Assembly (NCBI GenBank): GCA_902572155.1
Contig: CACGET010000003.1
Location: 1-33,022, forward strand
Reading direction: 5' to 3'
From: an uncultured Pelagibacteraceae bacterium
Lineage (GTDB): Bacteria; Pseudomonadota; Alphaproteobacteria; Pelagibacterales; Pelagibacteraceae
DNA: 33,022 nt
Position numbers and translations under genes: made by a program. The notes beneath the pieces were generated by a model that was not told where the DNA came from, ran no database searches, and saw only the letters and a program-made list of their open reading frames with translations. Shown one piece after another: positions 19,364-29,276 of the stretch (position 1 is the first letter of the stretch; every line of letters starts with the position of its first letter).

Positions 19364-19790
19364 TTTTTGATTCTATATTCTTTAAGGACTGTTTTATTGA
19401 GTCATTTTCATCACACAGCTTTTTACAGACTTTTACAAATGTTCCTGAAAGATCTTTTACTTTTGAATAATTTGATTTTTCTAATGCTATTTTCATGGAC
19501 ATTAATATGGCTTCTTCATTGGTGGGTTCAATTAATAAAACCGTGTCTAGATTTTGTTCTTCTTTTTTTTGATCCTCTTTTTTATTATAAATCTTTGCTA
19601 GAAATAAGTATGATCCAACGTTTTTGGGATTGTAAACAATGTGTCTTTCAAATAAAAACTTTGCATCATCATATTTTTTTTCTTTATACATTTTAAGCGC
19701 TTCATCATAAAAACTCTCGTTTGCTATTGCTATACTTGTAATTGATAACCATATAAACACTGAAAATATAAATTTTATTATTTTAGTCAT
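19353..19790 (-). CDS. Small exported TPR-like protein
   Basis: Signal-like N-terminus [64 protein letters not shown]; lies between guaB and guaA. Confidence 0.72.
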   Translation of the reverse strand: MTKIIKFIFSVFIWLSITSIAIANESFYDEALKMYKEKKYDDAKFLFERHIVYNPKNVGSYLFLAKIYNKKEDQKKEEQNLDTVLLIEPTNEEAILMSMKIALEKSNYSKVKDLSGTFVKVCKKLCDENDSIKQSLKNIESKNES

Positions 19791-20866
19791 TAGTATTTGT
19801 CATCATTTTTTACCATATCAACGTTATGAACCATGCTTTCATAAAAGCCTGCTTTTGTTATTTTAACAAAGTTAGCTTTATATCTGAGCTTACTTATTAC
19901 TTTCGAACCTAAATATCCCATAGATGATTTTAAACCTCCAATGAGTTTATAAATGATTAATTCTACCTTTCCTTTATATTTAACAAACCCTTCAACTCCC
20001 TCTGGAACATATTTAGAACTGTCTTTTTGTTTTACTTGAAAATATCTATCTGCCGAACCTTTATTCATTGCTCCTACAGATCCCATGCCTCTAAAGCTTT
20101 TGAACATTTTTCCATTCTTTTTAATTAATCTTCCAGGAGTTTCATCTGTACCCGCAAATAATGAGCCAATCATAACTGCATCAGCTCCCGCTGCAAAAGC
20201 TTTTGCAAGATCACCTGAGTATTTTATTCCTCCATCTGAAATTATTTTTATATTTTTATTTTTAATACCATTTTTAACTGAAATTATTGCGCTTAATTGA
20301 GGAACACCAATTCCTGCAACTAATCTGGTAGTACATATTGATCCAGGGCCAATTCCTACTTTAACAATATCAACTCCAAGTTTTATTAAAAATTTCGCTG
20401 CTTCAGCCGTAGCAATATTTCCTGCACATAAAGCAATTTTTCTATTTTTCGTTTTTTTAATATATTTAATAATTTCAGAAACTTTTTTTGTATGACCGTG
20501 AGCTGTATCTACAACAATTAAATCTATGCCTTCTTTTAAAATAGCCTTAGCTCTTTTAAATTCTTGAGGTCCAGCCCCTACTGCAGCTCCAACAAATAAT
20601 TTTTGTTTTTTAACTTTCCTAATTTCTACAATCTGTTTTTTTATATCTAAATTTCTATGTATTACTCCTATACCTCCAGCTTTTGCAATTGCTATTGCCA
20701 TTTTGCTTTCTGTTACAGTATCCATTGCCGCTGAAAGCAAGGGCGTCTTAAGTTTAAGGTATTTTGTAAGTTTTATACTTGTATCGACTTCAGACGGAAG
20801 TATCTCTGAATAATTTGGTGTTAATGTTACATCATCAAAGGTAAGTGCTTCTTTTATTGAAACCAT
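19790..20866 (-). CDS. guaB: IMP dehydrogenase lacking CBS (Bateman) domain
   Basis: [64 protein letters not shown]. Only 358 aa; the helix before the usual CBS insertion (EIRKVKK) runs straight into [10 protein letters not shown]. Confidence 0.95.
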   Translation of the reverse strand: MVSIKEALTFDDVTLTPNYSEILPSEVDTSIKLTKYLKLKTPLLSAAMDTVTESKMAIAIAKAGGIGVIHRNLDIKKQIVEIRKVKKQKLFVGAAVGAGPQEFKRAKAILKEGIDLIVVDTAHGHTKKVSEIIKYIKKTKNRKIALCAGNIATAEAAKFLIKLGVDIVKVGIGPGSICTTRLVAGIGVPQLSAIISVKNGIKNKNIKIISDGGIKYSGDLAKAFAAGADAVMIGSLFAGTDETPGRLIKKNGKMFKSFRGMGSVGAMNKGSADRYFQVKQKDSSKYVPEGVEGFVKYKGKVELIIYKLIGGLKSSMGYLGSKVISKLRYKANFVKITKAGFYESMVHNVDMVKNDDKY

Positions 20867-20903
20867 ATTCTTTTATATATGATTCCCTAAAATTTGAAAG
20901 ACA

Positions 20904-21515
20904 CTATCTAAGTTTTCTACAAATTATAAAGCTTTCTTTTGAATCTTTACGGCTAGATTTAGGTTTAAAAACCTTAACTTCTTTAAAAATTTTTTTTCCT
21001 TCTGCGACTATTTCGTTAAATGAGCCTCCCATAAATATTTTAGATATAAAATATCCATCTCTTGAAATTATTTCCTTTGAAAAAAACATTGCATCTTTAC
21101 ATAGTTCACCAGTTTGAATTGAGTCTATATTCTTTATGCCGGTTGTGTTTACTGCCATATCTGAAATTACAGCATCAACTTTATTCTTAATGTGATTTTT
21201 TATTTCATTTTGTACTTCCATATCTGTAAAATCACCTTTTATTTGTATCGTTTTTTCTATTAAGTCTATTTCTTTTAAATCTATTGAAATTAATTTTCCA
21301 CTTTTTACAACCTTTGAAACATATTGAGACCAACTGCCGGGTGCTGCACCAATATCAATTACCGTCATTCCTCCTTTAAAAATTTTAAATTTTTCATCAA
21401 TTTCTTTTAATTTATATGCTGATCTTGCTCTATAACCGTCAATTTTGGACTGTTTTACATAAGTATCTCTTTTTTGTTTGATGACCCAATTTTTTGAAAA
21501 TTTATTTTTCTTCAA
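20904..21515 (-). CDS. rlmE: 23S rRNA (uridine-2'-O)-methyltransferase RlmE/RrmJ/FtsJ
   Basis: GYRARSAYKLKEIDEKFKIFKGGMTVIDIGAAPGSWSQYV, VDAVISDMAVNTTGI. Confidence 0.93.
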   Translation of the reverse strand: MKKNKFSKNWVIKQKRDTYVKQSKIDGYRARSAYKLKEIDEKFKIFKGGMTVIDIGAAPGSWSQYVSKVVKSGKLISIDLKEIDLIEKTIQIKGDFTDMEVQNEIKNHIKNKVDAVISDMAVNTTGIKNIDSIQTGELCKDAMFFSKEIISRDGYFISKIFMGGSFNEIVAEGKKIFKEVKVFKPKSSRKDSKESFIICRKLR

Positions 21516-22322
21516 TTACAGTACATCTTCAAGATCATCTTCATCTTGTTTTGAGTTTTGATGTTCGTTTTGTTTTTTAAGTTTTTGATAATGTAAAAAA
21601 CTTATAGGTAATAATGCCAAATAAATTAATGCACTAATTGCGATTACGCTTAAAGTATAAATTAATAGCAAAACAAAAAAAACAATTATACCAAATAATA
21701 AAAAAATACTTGTTTTTCTAGGTATAACTATTTTCTTAAATGAATATGTTGGAAACTTACTTATTAATAGAATTGAAGTAATTATAAAAAATATTGGAAC
21801 TATTAAATCATAATTAATATTTATATAATTAAATCCACTTAAACTAACAATTAAAGGAGTTAATACTAATATACCACCAGCTGGCGATGGAACCCCTTCA
21901 AAAAAGTTATCTTTCCATGAGGACTCTTGCTCACTATTTATATTAAATCTAGCTAATCTTAAAGCAACACAAATTACGTAAACTAAACATAATAACCATC
22001 CAAATCTTTCTAGTGTATTTAGTTTCCAAAAAAACATTATAAATGCTGGTGCAACACCGAAGCTTATCATGTCAGTTAAAGAATCTAATTCTTTTCCAAC
22101 TTTTGAGGTTCCTTTAATAAGTCTCGCAATCCTTCCATCTAAACCATCGATTACTGCTGCAAAAATTATTGCTATAATTGCGAATTCATATTTTCCGTCA
22201 AGAGCAAATCTAATTGATGTTAATCCAATACAAACACCTATTAGTGTCAGCATATTAGGCAATATTACTCTAGCATTTTTTTTTTCTTTTAATATTTTGA
22301 GATTATTTTTTGGCTGCTCCAT
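21516..22322 (-). CDS. pssA: CDP-diacylglycerol--serine O-phosphatidyltransferase
   Basis: DGLDGRIARLIKGTSKVGKELDSLTDMISFGVAPAF (CDP-alcohol phosphotransferase motif), followed by psd-linked organisation. Confidence 0.93.
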   Translation of the reverse strand: MEQPKNNLKILKEKKNARVILPNMLTLIGVCIGLTSIRFALDGKYEFAIIAIIFAAVIDGLDGRIARLIKGTSKVGKELDSLTDMISFGVAPAFIMFFWKLNTLERFGWLLCLVYVICVALRLARFNINSEQESSWKDNFFEGVPSPAGGILVLTPLIVSLSGFNYININYDLIVPIFFIITSILLISKFPTYSFKKIVIPRKTSIFLLFGIIVFFVLLLIYTLSVIAISALIYLALLPISFLHYQKLKKQNEHQNSKQDEDDLEDVL

Positions 22323-22324
22323 AG

Positions 22325-22972
22325 CTATTTTTGAGCTAACAAAGTCTCTCCAGAAATAGATTTTTGGCCAATTTTAACAAGAGGACTGTAGTTTTCATAA
22401 TAAATGTCTACTCTACTTCCAAATCTAATCATTCCTATTCTTTCACCTTGTGCTAACGTTTGGTCTTTATTAGTTTCACAAACAATTCTTCTAGCGATTA
22501 AACCTGCAATTTGAACTACAACAATATCATTATCAAAATTATCTTTTATTTTGTAATAATTTCTTTCATTGTCCTCGCTTGCCTTATCTAAAGAGGCATT
22601 AACAAATTTTCCAGGTTTATAAAAAATTTCCTCTATTTTTCCAGCACATGGAGTTCTATTAACATGACAATCGAATACATTCATAAAAATACTAATTTTA
22701 TTAAATTTCTTATCTTGTAAGTTTAATTCTTTTGGACCATCAGTTTCCTCTACTTTTATTACTTCACCATCAGCTGGACTAACTAAATAATTTTCATCAT
22801 CTATAATTACTCTGTCTGGGTCTCTGAAAAAATAATAAACCCATACATTAATAATTATAGCTATGGTTCCTAAGAAACTATTAATACTCAAGAGTATAAT
22901 CGAAATGATCCCAGAAATGACTAGAAACTTGTATCCTTCAGCATGGATTTTTGGAAATATTTTGTTAATCAT
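22325..22972 (-). CDS. psd: Phosphatidylserine decarboxylase proenzyme (short type)
   Basis: VWVYYFFRDPDRVIIDDENYLVSPADGEVIKVEE, NVFDCHVNRTPCAGKI, GERIGMIRFGSRVDIYY (FGSR self-cleavage region). Confidence 0.93.
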   Translation of the reverse strand: MINKIFPKIHAEGYKFLVISGIISIILLSINSFLGTIAIIINVWVYYFFRDPDRVIIDDENYLVSPADGEVIKVEETDGPKELNLQDKKFNKISIFMNVFDCHVNRTPCAGKIEEIFYKPGKFVNASLDKASEDNERNYYKIKDNFDNDIVVVQIAGLIARRIVCETNKDQTLAQGERIGMIRFGSRVDIYYENYSPLVKIGQKSISGETLLAQK

Positions 22973-23047
22973 GTTCTTATATTTGATAATTTTTGATTAA
23001 TATGTATATAAAATCACAAAATTCAATTAATAAGATATATAAATTAA

Positions 23048-24262
23048 GTGAGTAAAATTAGCATTAAAAACCCTGTCGTAGAGCTTGATGGTGATGAAAT
23101 GACAAGGATAATTTGGCAATTTATTAAAAATAAACTTATCCTTCCTTATCTAGACCTTGGAATTGAGTATTACGATCTAGGAATGAAAAATAGAGATAAT
23201 ACTAAAGATCAAATAACGATTGATTCTGCTAATGCAATTAAAAAAAATGGTGTTGGAATTAAGTGTGCTACAATTACTCCTGATGAAGCACGTGTTGAAG
23301 AGTTCAATTTACAAAAAATGTGGCGATCTCCTAATGGCACAATAAGAAATATAATTGGAGGAACAGTTTTTAGAGAACCAATTATATGTAAAAACATTCC
23401 TAAACTAGTCCCCTCGTGGACAGATCCCGTTGTAATTGGAAGACATGCTTTTGGTGATCAATATCGAGCAACTGATTTTAAAGTTCCTGGTAAAGGAAAG
23501 ATGGAAGTAAAATGGACCGCTGAAGATGGATCAGATGAAATTAAATATGAAGTTTTTAATTTTCCTGGACCAGGAATAGCTTTATCAATGTATAATTTAG
23601 ATAAATCTATAGAAGATTTTGCTAGGTCTTGTTTTAACTATGGGCTAATGAAAAGTTGGCCAGTATATCTTTCAACAAAAAATACAATTTTAAAACAGTA
23701 CGATGGAAGGTTTAAAGATATATTTCAAAAAGTGTTTAATGATGAATTCAAAGATAATTTTGCTAAAAATAAAATTACATACGAGCATAGATTAATAGAT
23801 GATATGGTTGCTTGTGCTATGAAATGGAGTGGGAAATATATCTGGGCTTGTAAAAATTATGATGGTGACGTTCAGTCAGATACTATGGCTCAAGGCTATG
23901 GGTCTTTAGGATTGATGACTAGCACATTATTAACTCCAGATGGAAAAGTTATGGAGGCTGAAGCGGCACATGGCACAGTCACTAGACACTATAGAATGCA
24001 CCAAGAAGGTAAAGAAACTTCCACGAATCCTATTGCTTCAATTTTTGCTTGGACAAGAGGTTTGGCTCATAGAGGAAAGTTAGATAATAATGATGAATTA
24101 ATCCAATTTTCAAAAAAACTTGAAAAAGTGTGTATAGATTGTGTACAAAATGGATCTATGACTAAAGACTTGTCTATTTTATTAGGTCCTGGGAATAAAT
24201 ATTTAACTACTAATCAATTTTTAGATAAGATCGACTCAAATCTTAAAAAAGTGTTAAATTAA
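23048..24262 (+). CDS. icd: NADP-dependent isocitrate dehydrogenase (eukaryote-like homodimeric type)
   Basis: GTG start; [75 protein letters not shown]. Confidence 0.95.
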   Translation: MSKISIKNPVVELDGDEMTRIIWQFIKNKLILPYLDLGIEYYDLGMKNRDNTKDQITIDSANAIKKNGVGIKCATITPDEARVEEFNLQKMWRSPNGTIRNIIGGTVFREPIICKNIPKLVPSWTDPVVIGRHAFGDQYRATDFKVPGKGKMEVKWTAEDGSDEIKYEVFNFPGPGIALSMYNLDKSIEDFARSCFNYGLMKSWPVYLSTKNTILKQYDGRFKDIFQKVFNDEFKDNFAKNKITYEHRLIDDMVACAMKWSGKYIWACKNYDGDVQSDTMAQGYGSLGLMTSTLLTPDGKVMEAEAAHGTVTRHYRMHQEGKETSTNPIASIFAWTRGLAHRGKLDNNDELIQFSKKLEKVCIDCVQNGSMTKDLSILLGPGNKYLTTNQFLDKIDSNLKKVLN

Positions 24263-25252
24263 TTGGAAAACAAATTAGAAAATATACTTTTTATCAATAC
24301 TGGAGGTGGAATAGGTGATGCTTTAATGTGTTTGCCTATATTTCATTATATTAATGAAAATTTTTCTCCAAAAAATATTTTTTATTACTCGGCTGATTTA
24401 GAAAATTTTTGGTTTGAAGAGAAACTAAAGGAATATAAGCCAAATAACTTAATTACGATTAAAAATTTTCCACTTCAATATGGATTTGAAAATAATCATT
24501 TGAAAATTTCAAAAAAATTGATTAAAAATTTTAATTTTAATTATTTTGATTTAATTATTGATAACCAAACAAGATTAAAAAACACATTTATTTACCGTAA
24601 AATTCCACATAAATACTTCATTTCTCCAAGTCTCAACTATCTTTTTTCAAAACCCTTATTTTTTACTAAAAAGAAAAAAAATCTTATAATAAGATTGCTA
24701 TTTTATTTAGACAAAATTACTGGAAAAAAAAGTACTCCTAATTATAAAATAGAAATACCAGAAAAATTTGTGAATAAAGCTCGTGAATTAATGCCGAATG
24801 AAAAAAAATATATTGGATTTTCTATTACCGCAGGACACCCTACAAGAATTAAAGAAATATCAGTTCAAGAAATAATTAAAGTTGCAAATCATTATTCAAA
24901 AGATTTTGTTCCTACATTTTTTATAGAGGATAAATATGTGGAAACTAAACGACTTTTAAAAACGGAGATAAATAATTCTTTTTTTCCTGAAGAAAATTTA
25001 GAAAAAGAATTTAAAAAACCAATGCTGGTAACAGCAATGGGTGCATTAACTGAATTTAATATAACAATAGATAATGGTATTTCTCATATGTTGTCTTTTT
25101 CTAATTCAAAAAATTATATTTTTTTTAATAAATCTTCAGAAAAATTTAGACCATCAAATAATAATTCGTCAATATATGATTGTGAAAAAACTGAAAAAAA
25201 AATAGATAAACTCACAAGTCAAGAAATAATAAACTTTATAGTTAAAAACTAA
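24263..25252 (+). CDS. Glycosyltransferase-like protein (GT9/heptosyltransferase-like)
   Basis: TTG start; N-terminal ILFINTGGGIGDALMCLPIFHYI, C-terminal TIDNGISHMLSFSN. Family call by general resemblance. Confidence 0.6.
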   Translation: MENKLENILFINTGGGIGDALMCLPIFHYINENFSPKNIFYYSADLENFWFEEKLKEYKPNNLITIKNFPLQYGFENNHLKISKKLIKNFNFNYFDLIIDNQTRLKNTFIYRKIPHKYFISPSLNYLFSKPLFFTKKKKNLIIRLLFYLDKITGKKSTPNYKIEIPEKFVNKARELMPNEKKYIGFSITAGHPTRIKEISVQEIIKVANHYSKDFVPTFFIEDKYVETKRLLKTEINNSFFPEENLEKEFKKPMLVTAMGALTEFNITIDNGISHMLSFSNSKNYIFFNKSSEKFRPSNNNSSIYDCEKTEKKIDKLTSQEIINFIVKN

Positions 25253-27915
25253 ATTAATTTTTTTATTTCGATAATAGCTTGATCAATTTTATTTTTATCT
25301 TGTCCTCCTGCTTGTGCAAAATCTTTTCGTCCACCACCACCTTTACCACCAATAATTTCTGAACCCACTTTGACAAATTTAACTGCATCAAATTTATTTA
25401 TTAAATTTTCAGTTATACCAATTGCTAAACCAACTTTGTCCTCTTTATTTGCAAATATTACAACAATACCTTTTTCTAAGTCTCTTTTGCCTTTATCCGC
25501 TAGCCTTCTTAGCTCTTTTGGCGGTAATCCATCAATTTTTTGAATTCTTAGTTTGATTCCATTAATTATTTCATCTTTAATTACATTCTTAGATTTATTC
25601 TCTAAGGTTGATTTGATTGAAATGAATTCTAATTGTTTAGTTAAATTTTTAATTAAAATATTTTGATCTTCATCCCCTAAATTTGGTTTTCCACCAATAT
25701 TTATTATTTGTTGACTTAAGTCTTTTATAATTTTTTCATTTTTTTCTGAAGAAATATTTATTAATTTCTCTCTATTTTTCAAATAATCTTCTAACTGTTT
25801 ATCTCTTAATGCTTCAATTCTTCTAACACCTGCTGCAATAGACGATTGACTAATTATTTTAAATTTTCCTATATCTCCTGTGTTTCTGACATGAGTTCCT
25901 CCACACAATTCTGTAGAGAAATATTCTCCATTATCGTCGCCCATTGAAAGCACTCTAACTTCTTCTCCATACTTCTCTCCAAATAAAGCCAGAGCTCCAT
26001 TTTCTACTGCTTCATCTGGTGTCATCAATCTTGTTCTTACATCTGATTTTTTAGAAACCATTTTGTTAACAAAACTCTCTATTTTATCTATTTCCTCATT
26101 TACTATTGGCTTCATGTGGCTAAAGTCAAACCTCAAACGACTTGGCTCTACTAATGAACCTTTTTGTGTTACGTGTTTTCCTAATACTCTTCTTAAAGAC
26201 TCATGTAATAAATGAGTTGCAGAATGATATGCGCGAGTATTGTCTCTTCTTTCAGTGTTAATTTTTAATTCAACACTATCATCAACTTTAACAGACCCTT
26301 TCGTTACTTTTCCATAATGAACAAATAAATCTCCAATTTTTTTTTGAACATCTGTAACCTCAAATTTGAAATTTTTTGTTGTAATTTCGCCTGTATCGCC
26401 TACTTGCCCTCCAGACTCTCCGTAAAATGGTGTTTGGTTTACTATAATCATTCCTTCATCATTTTCTTTTAATTGATCGACTTCTTGATTATTTTTTAAT
26501 AAATAGGAAATTACTCCCTCTGCTTGATTAGTTTCATAACCTAGAAATTCAGTTGCACCTAGTTTATCTTTGATTCCAAACCATACATTTTCGACAGCAG
26601 CATCCCCTGAACCTTTCCAGTTTTTTTTTGCAAGTTCTCTGCTTTCTTTCATTAACGAATTAAACTTTTTAGTTTCAATTGACATTGATTTATTTCTTAA
26701 AATATCTTCTGTAAGATCCAAAGGAAAACCATAAGTATCATATAACTTGAACGCTACTTCTCCAGGCAAAACTTTATCGATCTTTAAAATTTCATCATTC
26801 AAAATTTTTATTCCTCTGTCTAAAAGAACTAAAAATTTTTCCTCTTCCATTTTTAAAGTTTCTTTAATTAATGACTCTGCTCTTACTAACTCTGGATAAT
26901 TTCCAGACATTTCATTTTTGAGAGTTTCAAATAAATTAAAAAATACTGGATCCTTTGAACCCAGTAAATGTGAGTGTCTCATTCCTCTTCTCATTATTCT
27001 TCTTAAAACATATCCTCTACCCTCATTTGATGGCAGCACTCCTTCTGCAATTAAAAAGGAGCTTGCTCTTAAATGATCAGCAATAACTCTAAAACTTGCA
27101 AGATTAGATTTATCTGATTTAACTTTTATAATTTCTGATGCTGCTCCAATTATCTTTTTAAAGTGATCAGTTTCATAATTGTCGTGTGTACCTTGCAGTA
27201 AAGCGGCAATTCTCTCAAGACCCATACCTGTATCAACTGATGGTTTTGGAAGAGCTATTCTTTTATCTCTCGTAATTTGCTCAAACTGCATGAAGACTAG
27301 GTTCCAAATTTCAATAAATCGATCACCATCTTCATCTTTTGTTCCTGGAAGACCTCCTTTTAAATGATCGCCATGATCATAAAAAATTTCTGAACATGGC
27401 CCACAAGGACCTGTTTCACCCATTGACCAAAAATTATCTGAAGTTGAAATTCTAATGATTTTATCTTCATTTAAACCAGCTATTTTTTTCCAAAAATTAA
27501 AAGCTTCATCATCTTCATTAAAAACTGTTACATAAAGCTTATCTTTATCTATTCCAAAATCTTTTGTAATTAAATTCCAAGCATAATGAACTGCTTGTTC
27601 TTTAAAGTAATCACCAAATGAAAAATTTCCAAGCATTTCAAAAAATGTATGGTGTCTTGGTGTATAACCAACATTTTCTAAATCGTTATGTTTTCCTCCA
27701 GCTCTTACACATTTTTGTGATGTTGTGGCTCGTTTATAATCTCTTTTTTCTAAGCCAGTAAAAACGTTTTTAAATTGAACCATTCCTGAATTAGCAAACA
27801 TTAGTGTAGGATCATTATTTGGCACAAGATTACTAGAGTCTACAATCCTGTGATCATTATTTTCAAAATACTTTAAGAACGTATTTCTTATTTCATTTAA
27901 AGATTTGTCAGCCAT
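25249..27915 (-). CDS. alaS: Alanyl-tRNA synthetase
   Basis: MFANSGMVQFKNVFTGLEKRDYKRATTSQKCVRAGGKHNDLENVGYTPRHHTFFEMLGNFSFGDYFK, ELCGGTHVRNTGDIG, GGKGGGGRKDFAQAGG. Confidence 0.97.
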   Translation of the reverse strand: MADKSLNEIRNTFLKYFENNDHRIVDSSNLVPNNDPTLMFANSGMVQFKNVFTGLEKRDYKRATTSQKCVRAGGKHNDLENVGYTPRHHTFFEMLGNFSFGDYFKEQAVHYAWNLITKDFGIDKDKLYVTVFNEDDEAFNFWKKIAGLNEDKIIRISTSDNFWSMGETGPCGPCSEIFYDHGDHLKGGLPGTKDEDGDRFIEIWNLVFMQFEQITRDKRIALPKPSVDTGMGLERIAALLQGTHDNYETDHFKKIIGAASEIIKVKSDKSNLASFRVIADHLRASSFLIAEGVLPSNEGRGYVLRRIMRRGMRHSHLLGSKDPVFFNLFETLKNEMSGNYPELVRAESLIKETLKMEEEKFLVLLDRGIKILNDEILKIDKVLPGEVAFKLYDTYGFPLDLTEDILRNKSMSIETKKFNSLMKESRELAKKNWKGSGDAAVENVWFGIKDKLGATEFLGYETNQAEGVISYLLKNNQEVDQLKENDEGMIIVNQTPFYGESGGQVGDTGEITTKNFKFEVTDVQKKIGDLFVHYGKVTKGSVKVDDSVELKINTERRDNTRAYHSATHLLHESLRRVLGKHVTQKGSLVEPSRLRFDFSHMKPIVNEEIDKIESFVNKMVSKKSDVRTRLMTPDEAVENGALALFGEKYGEEVRVLSMGDDNGEYFSTELCGGTHVRNTGDIGKFKIISQSSIAAGVRRIEALRDKQLEDYLKNREKLINISSEKNEKIIKDLSQQIINIGGKPNLGDEDQNILIKNLTKQLEFISIKSTLENKSKNVIKDEIINGIKLRIQKIDGLPPKELRRLADKGKRDLEKGIVVIFANKEDKVGLAIGITENLINKFDAVKFVKVGSEIIGGKGGGGRKDFAQAGGQDKNKIDQAIIEIKKLI

Positions 27916-27966
27916 ATTTTTAAAATACAGCTTTTTTATTCTATGTCTAGATAACAGTAGAGGGGA

Positions 27967-27993
27967 AAAAGGCGCTTATTTTAAGCGCCTTTT
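27967..27993 (-). terminator. Intrinsic terminator-like hairpin downstream of recA
   Basis: Perfect 12-bp inverted repeat aaaaggcgctta-ttt-taagcgcctttt, about 24 nt past the recA stop, with GC core and A/T flanks; could act on both strands. Confidence 0.8.
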
Positions 27994-28016
27994 ATAATTT
28001 AAAGATGACCTAAAAA

Positions 28017-29168
28017 TTAATTCTTTTTAGAGGGTGTAGCTTCCTCTTTTGCTGCTTCTTCTTTCTCAGCTACTTTCTTCTCTTTTTCAATTTTCTCTGG
28101 ATCAAGAGGGTTTCCTTCAATTTTTTTTGAAATAACTCCAGCTTTCTCTCTGATTGCCATTTCGATCTCTGCGGCCACATTAGGATTTTGGGCCAAATAG
28201 GTTTTTGCATTTTCTCTACCTTGACCAATCTTTTCACCTTTGTAAGCATACCATGCTCCAGATTTTTCTATTATATCTGCTTTAGAACCTAAATCTACTA
28301 ATTCACCCATTTTACTAATCCCTTTTCCATACATTAAGTCAAACTCGACGACTTTAAATGGGGGTGCAACTTTATTTTTCACTACTTTGACTCTTGTAGA
28401 GTTTCCAATAATTTCATCTTTATCTTTAATGGCACCAATTCTTCTAATGTCCATTCTTACTGATGAATAAAACTTAAGTGCATTTCCACCTGATGTTGTT
28501 TCAGGACTTCCAAACATAACTCCGATTTTCATTCTAATTTGGTTAATAAAAATCATCATTGTATTTGTGTTAGAAATTGAACCTGTTAACTTTCTTAAAG
28601 CCTGACTCATTAATCTTGATTGAAGACCAACATGATGATCTCCCATCTCTCCTTCAATTTCAGCTTTTGGCGTTAAAGCTGCAACTGAGTCTATAACAAT
28701 TACTGAAATAGATCCTGATTTTACTAACGTATCAGCTATTTCTAAAGCTTGTTCCCCAGCGTCAGGTTGAGAAATTAAAAGTTCTTCTGTATTTACACCT
28801 AATTTTTTTGCATAAACTGGATCTAAAGCATGCTCTGCATCAACAAATGCACAAATTCCTCCAGCTTTTTGAGCTTCAGCAACAACTTGTAATGCTAATG
28901 TTGTTTTTCCAGATGACTCTGGTCCGTAAACTTCAACAATTCTTCCTTTAGGCAGTCCACCTATTCCTAATGCTAAATCTAAACTTAAAGATCCTGTAGA
29001 TATCGACTCGATATCCATAGCTCTTTTTTCACCAAGCTTCATCACTGAGCCTTTTCCAAAATTATCTGTAATTTGAGCTATTGCAGCATCTAACGCTTTG
29101 TTCTTTTCTTTTATGTCCGTTTCTTGCTCTTTAGTAGATTTAACTACTTTTAGGTTATTTTTCGTCAT
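28017..29168 (-). CDS. recA: Recombinase RecA
   Basis: [84 protein letters not shown]. Confidence 0.98.
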   Translation of the reverse strand: MTKNNLKVVKSTKEQETDIKEKNKALDAAIAQITDNFGKGSVMKLGEKRAMDIESISTGSLSLDLALGIGGLPKGRIVEVYGPESSGKTTLALQVVAEAQKAGGICAFVDAEHALDPVYAKKLGVNTEELLISQPDAGEQALEIADTLVKSGSISVIVIDSVAALTPKAEIEGEMGDHHVGLQSRLMSQALRKLTGSISNTNTMMIFINQIRMKIGVMFGSPETTSGGNALKFYSSVRMDIRRIGAIKDKDEIIGNSTRVKVVKNKVAPPFKVVEFDLMYGKGISKMGELVDLGSKADIIEKSGAWYAYKGEKIGQGRENAKTYLAQNPNVAAEIEMAIREKAGVISKKIEGNPLDPEKIEKEKKVAEKEEAAKEEATPSKKN

Positions 29169-29218
29169 TTTTTGCCTCTTTTTTTAATTTTTTTGACTGT
29201 CGAATCATAAGTATAAAT

Positions 29219-29233
29219 GTACACATTTTGTTC
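29219..29233 (-). promoter_or_regulatory. Putative SOS (LexA) box upstream of recA
   Basis: Minus strand reads GAACAAAATGTGTAC = GAAC-N7-GTAC, one mismatch to GAAC-N7-GAAC, 50 nt upstream of the recA start; lies between TTGCTA and TACATT promoter-like hexamers. Confidence 0.55.
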
Positions 29234-29276
29234 TCATTAGCAATATATTTATTTTTTTGATCAAAAAACCAAATAA

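Noticed and set aside
19349-19696. 115-aa plus-strand ORF opposite the TPR gene
   Set aside because: Antisense artefact in AT-rich sequence (Leu/Phe-rich translation).
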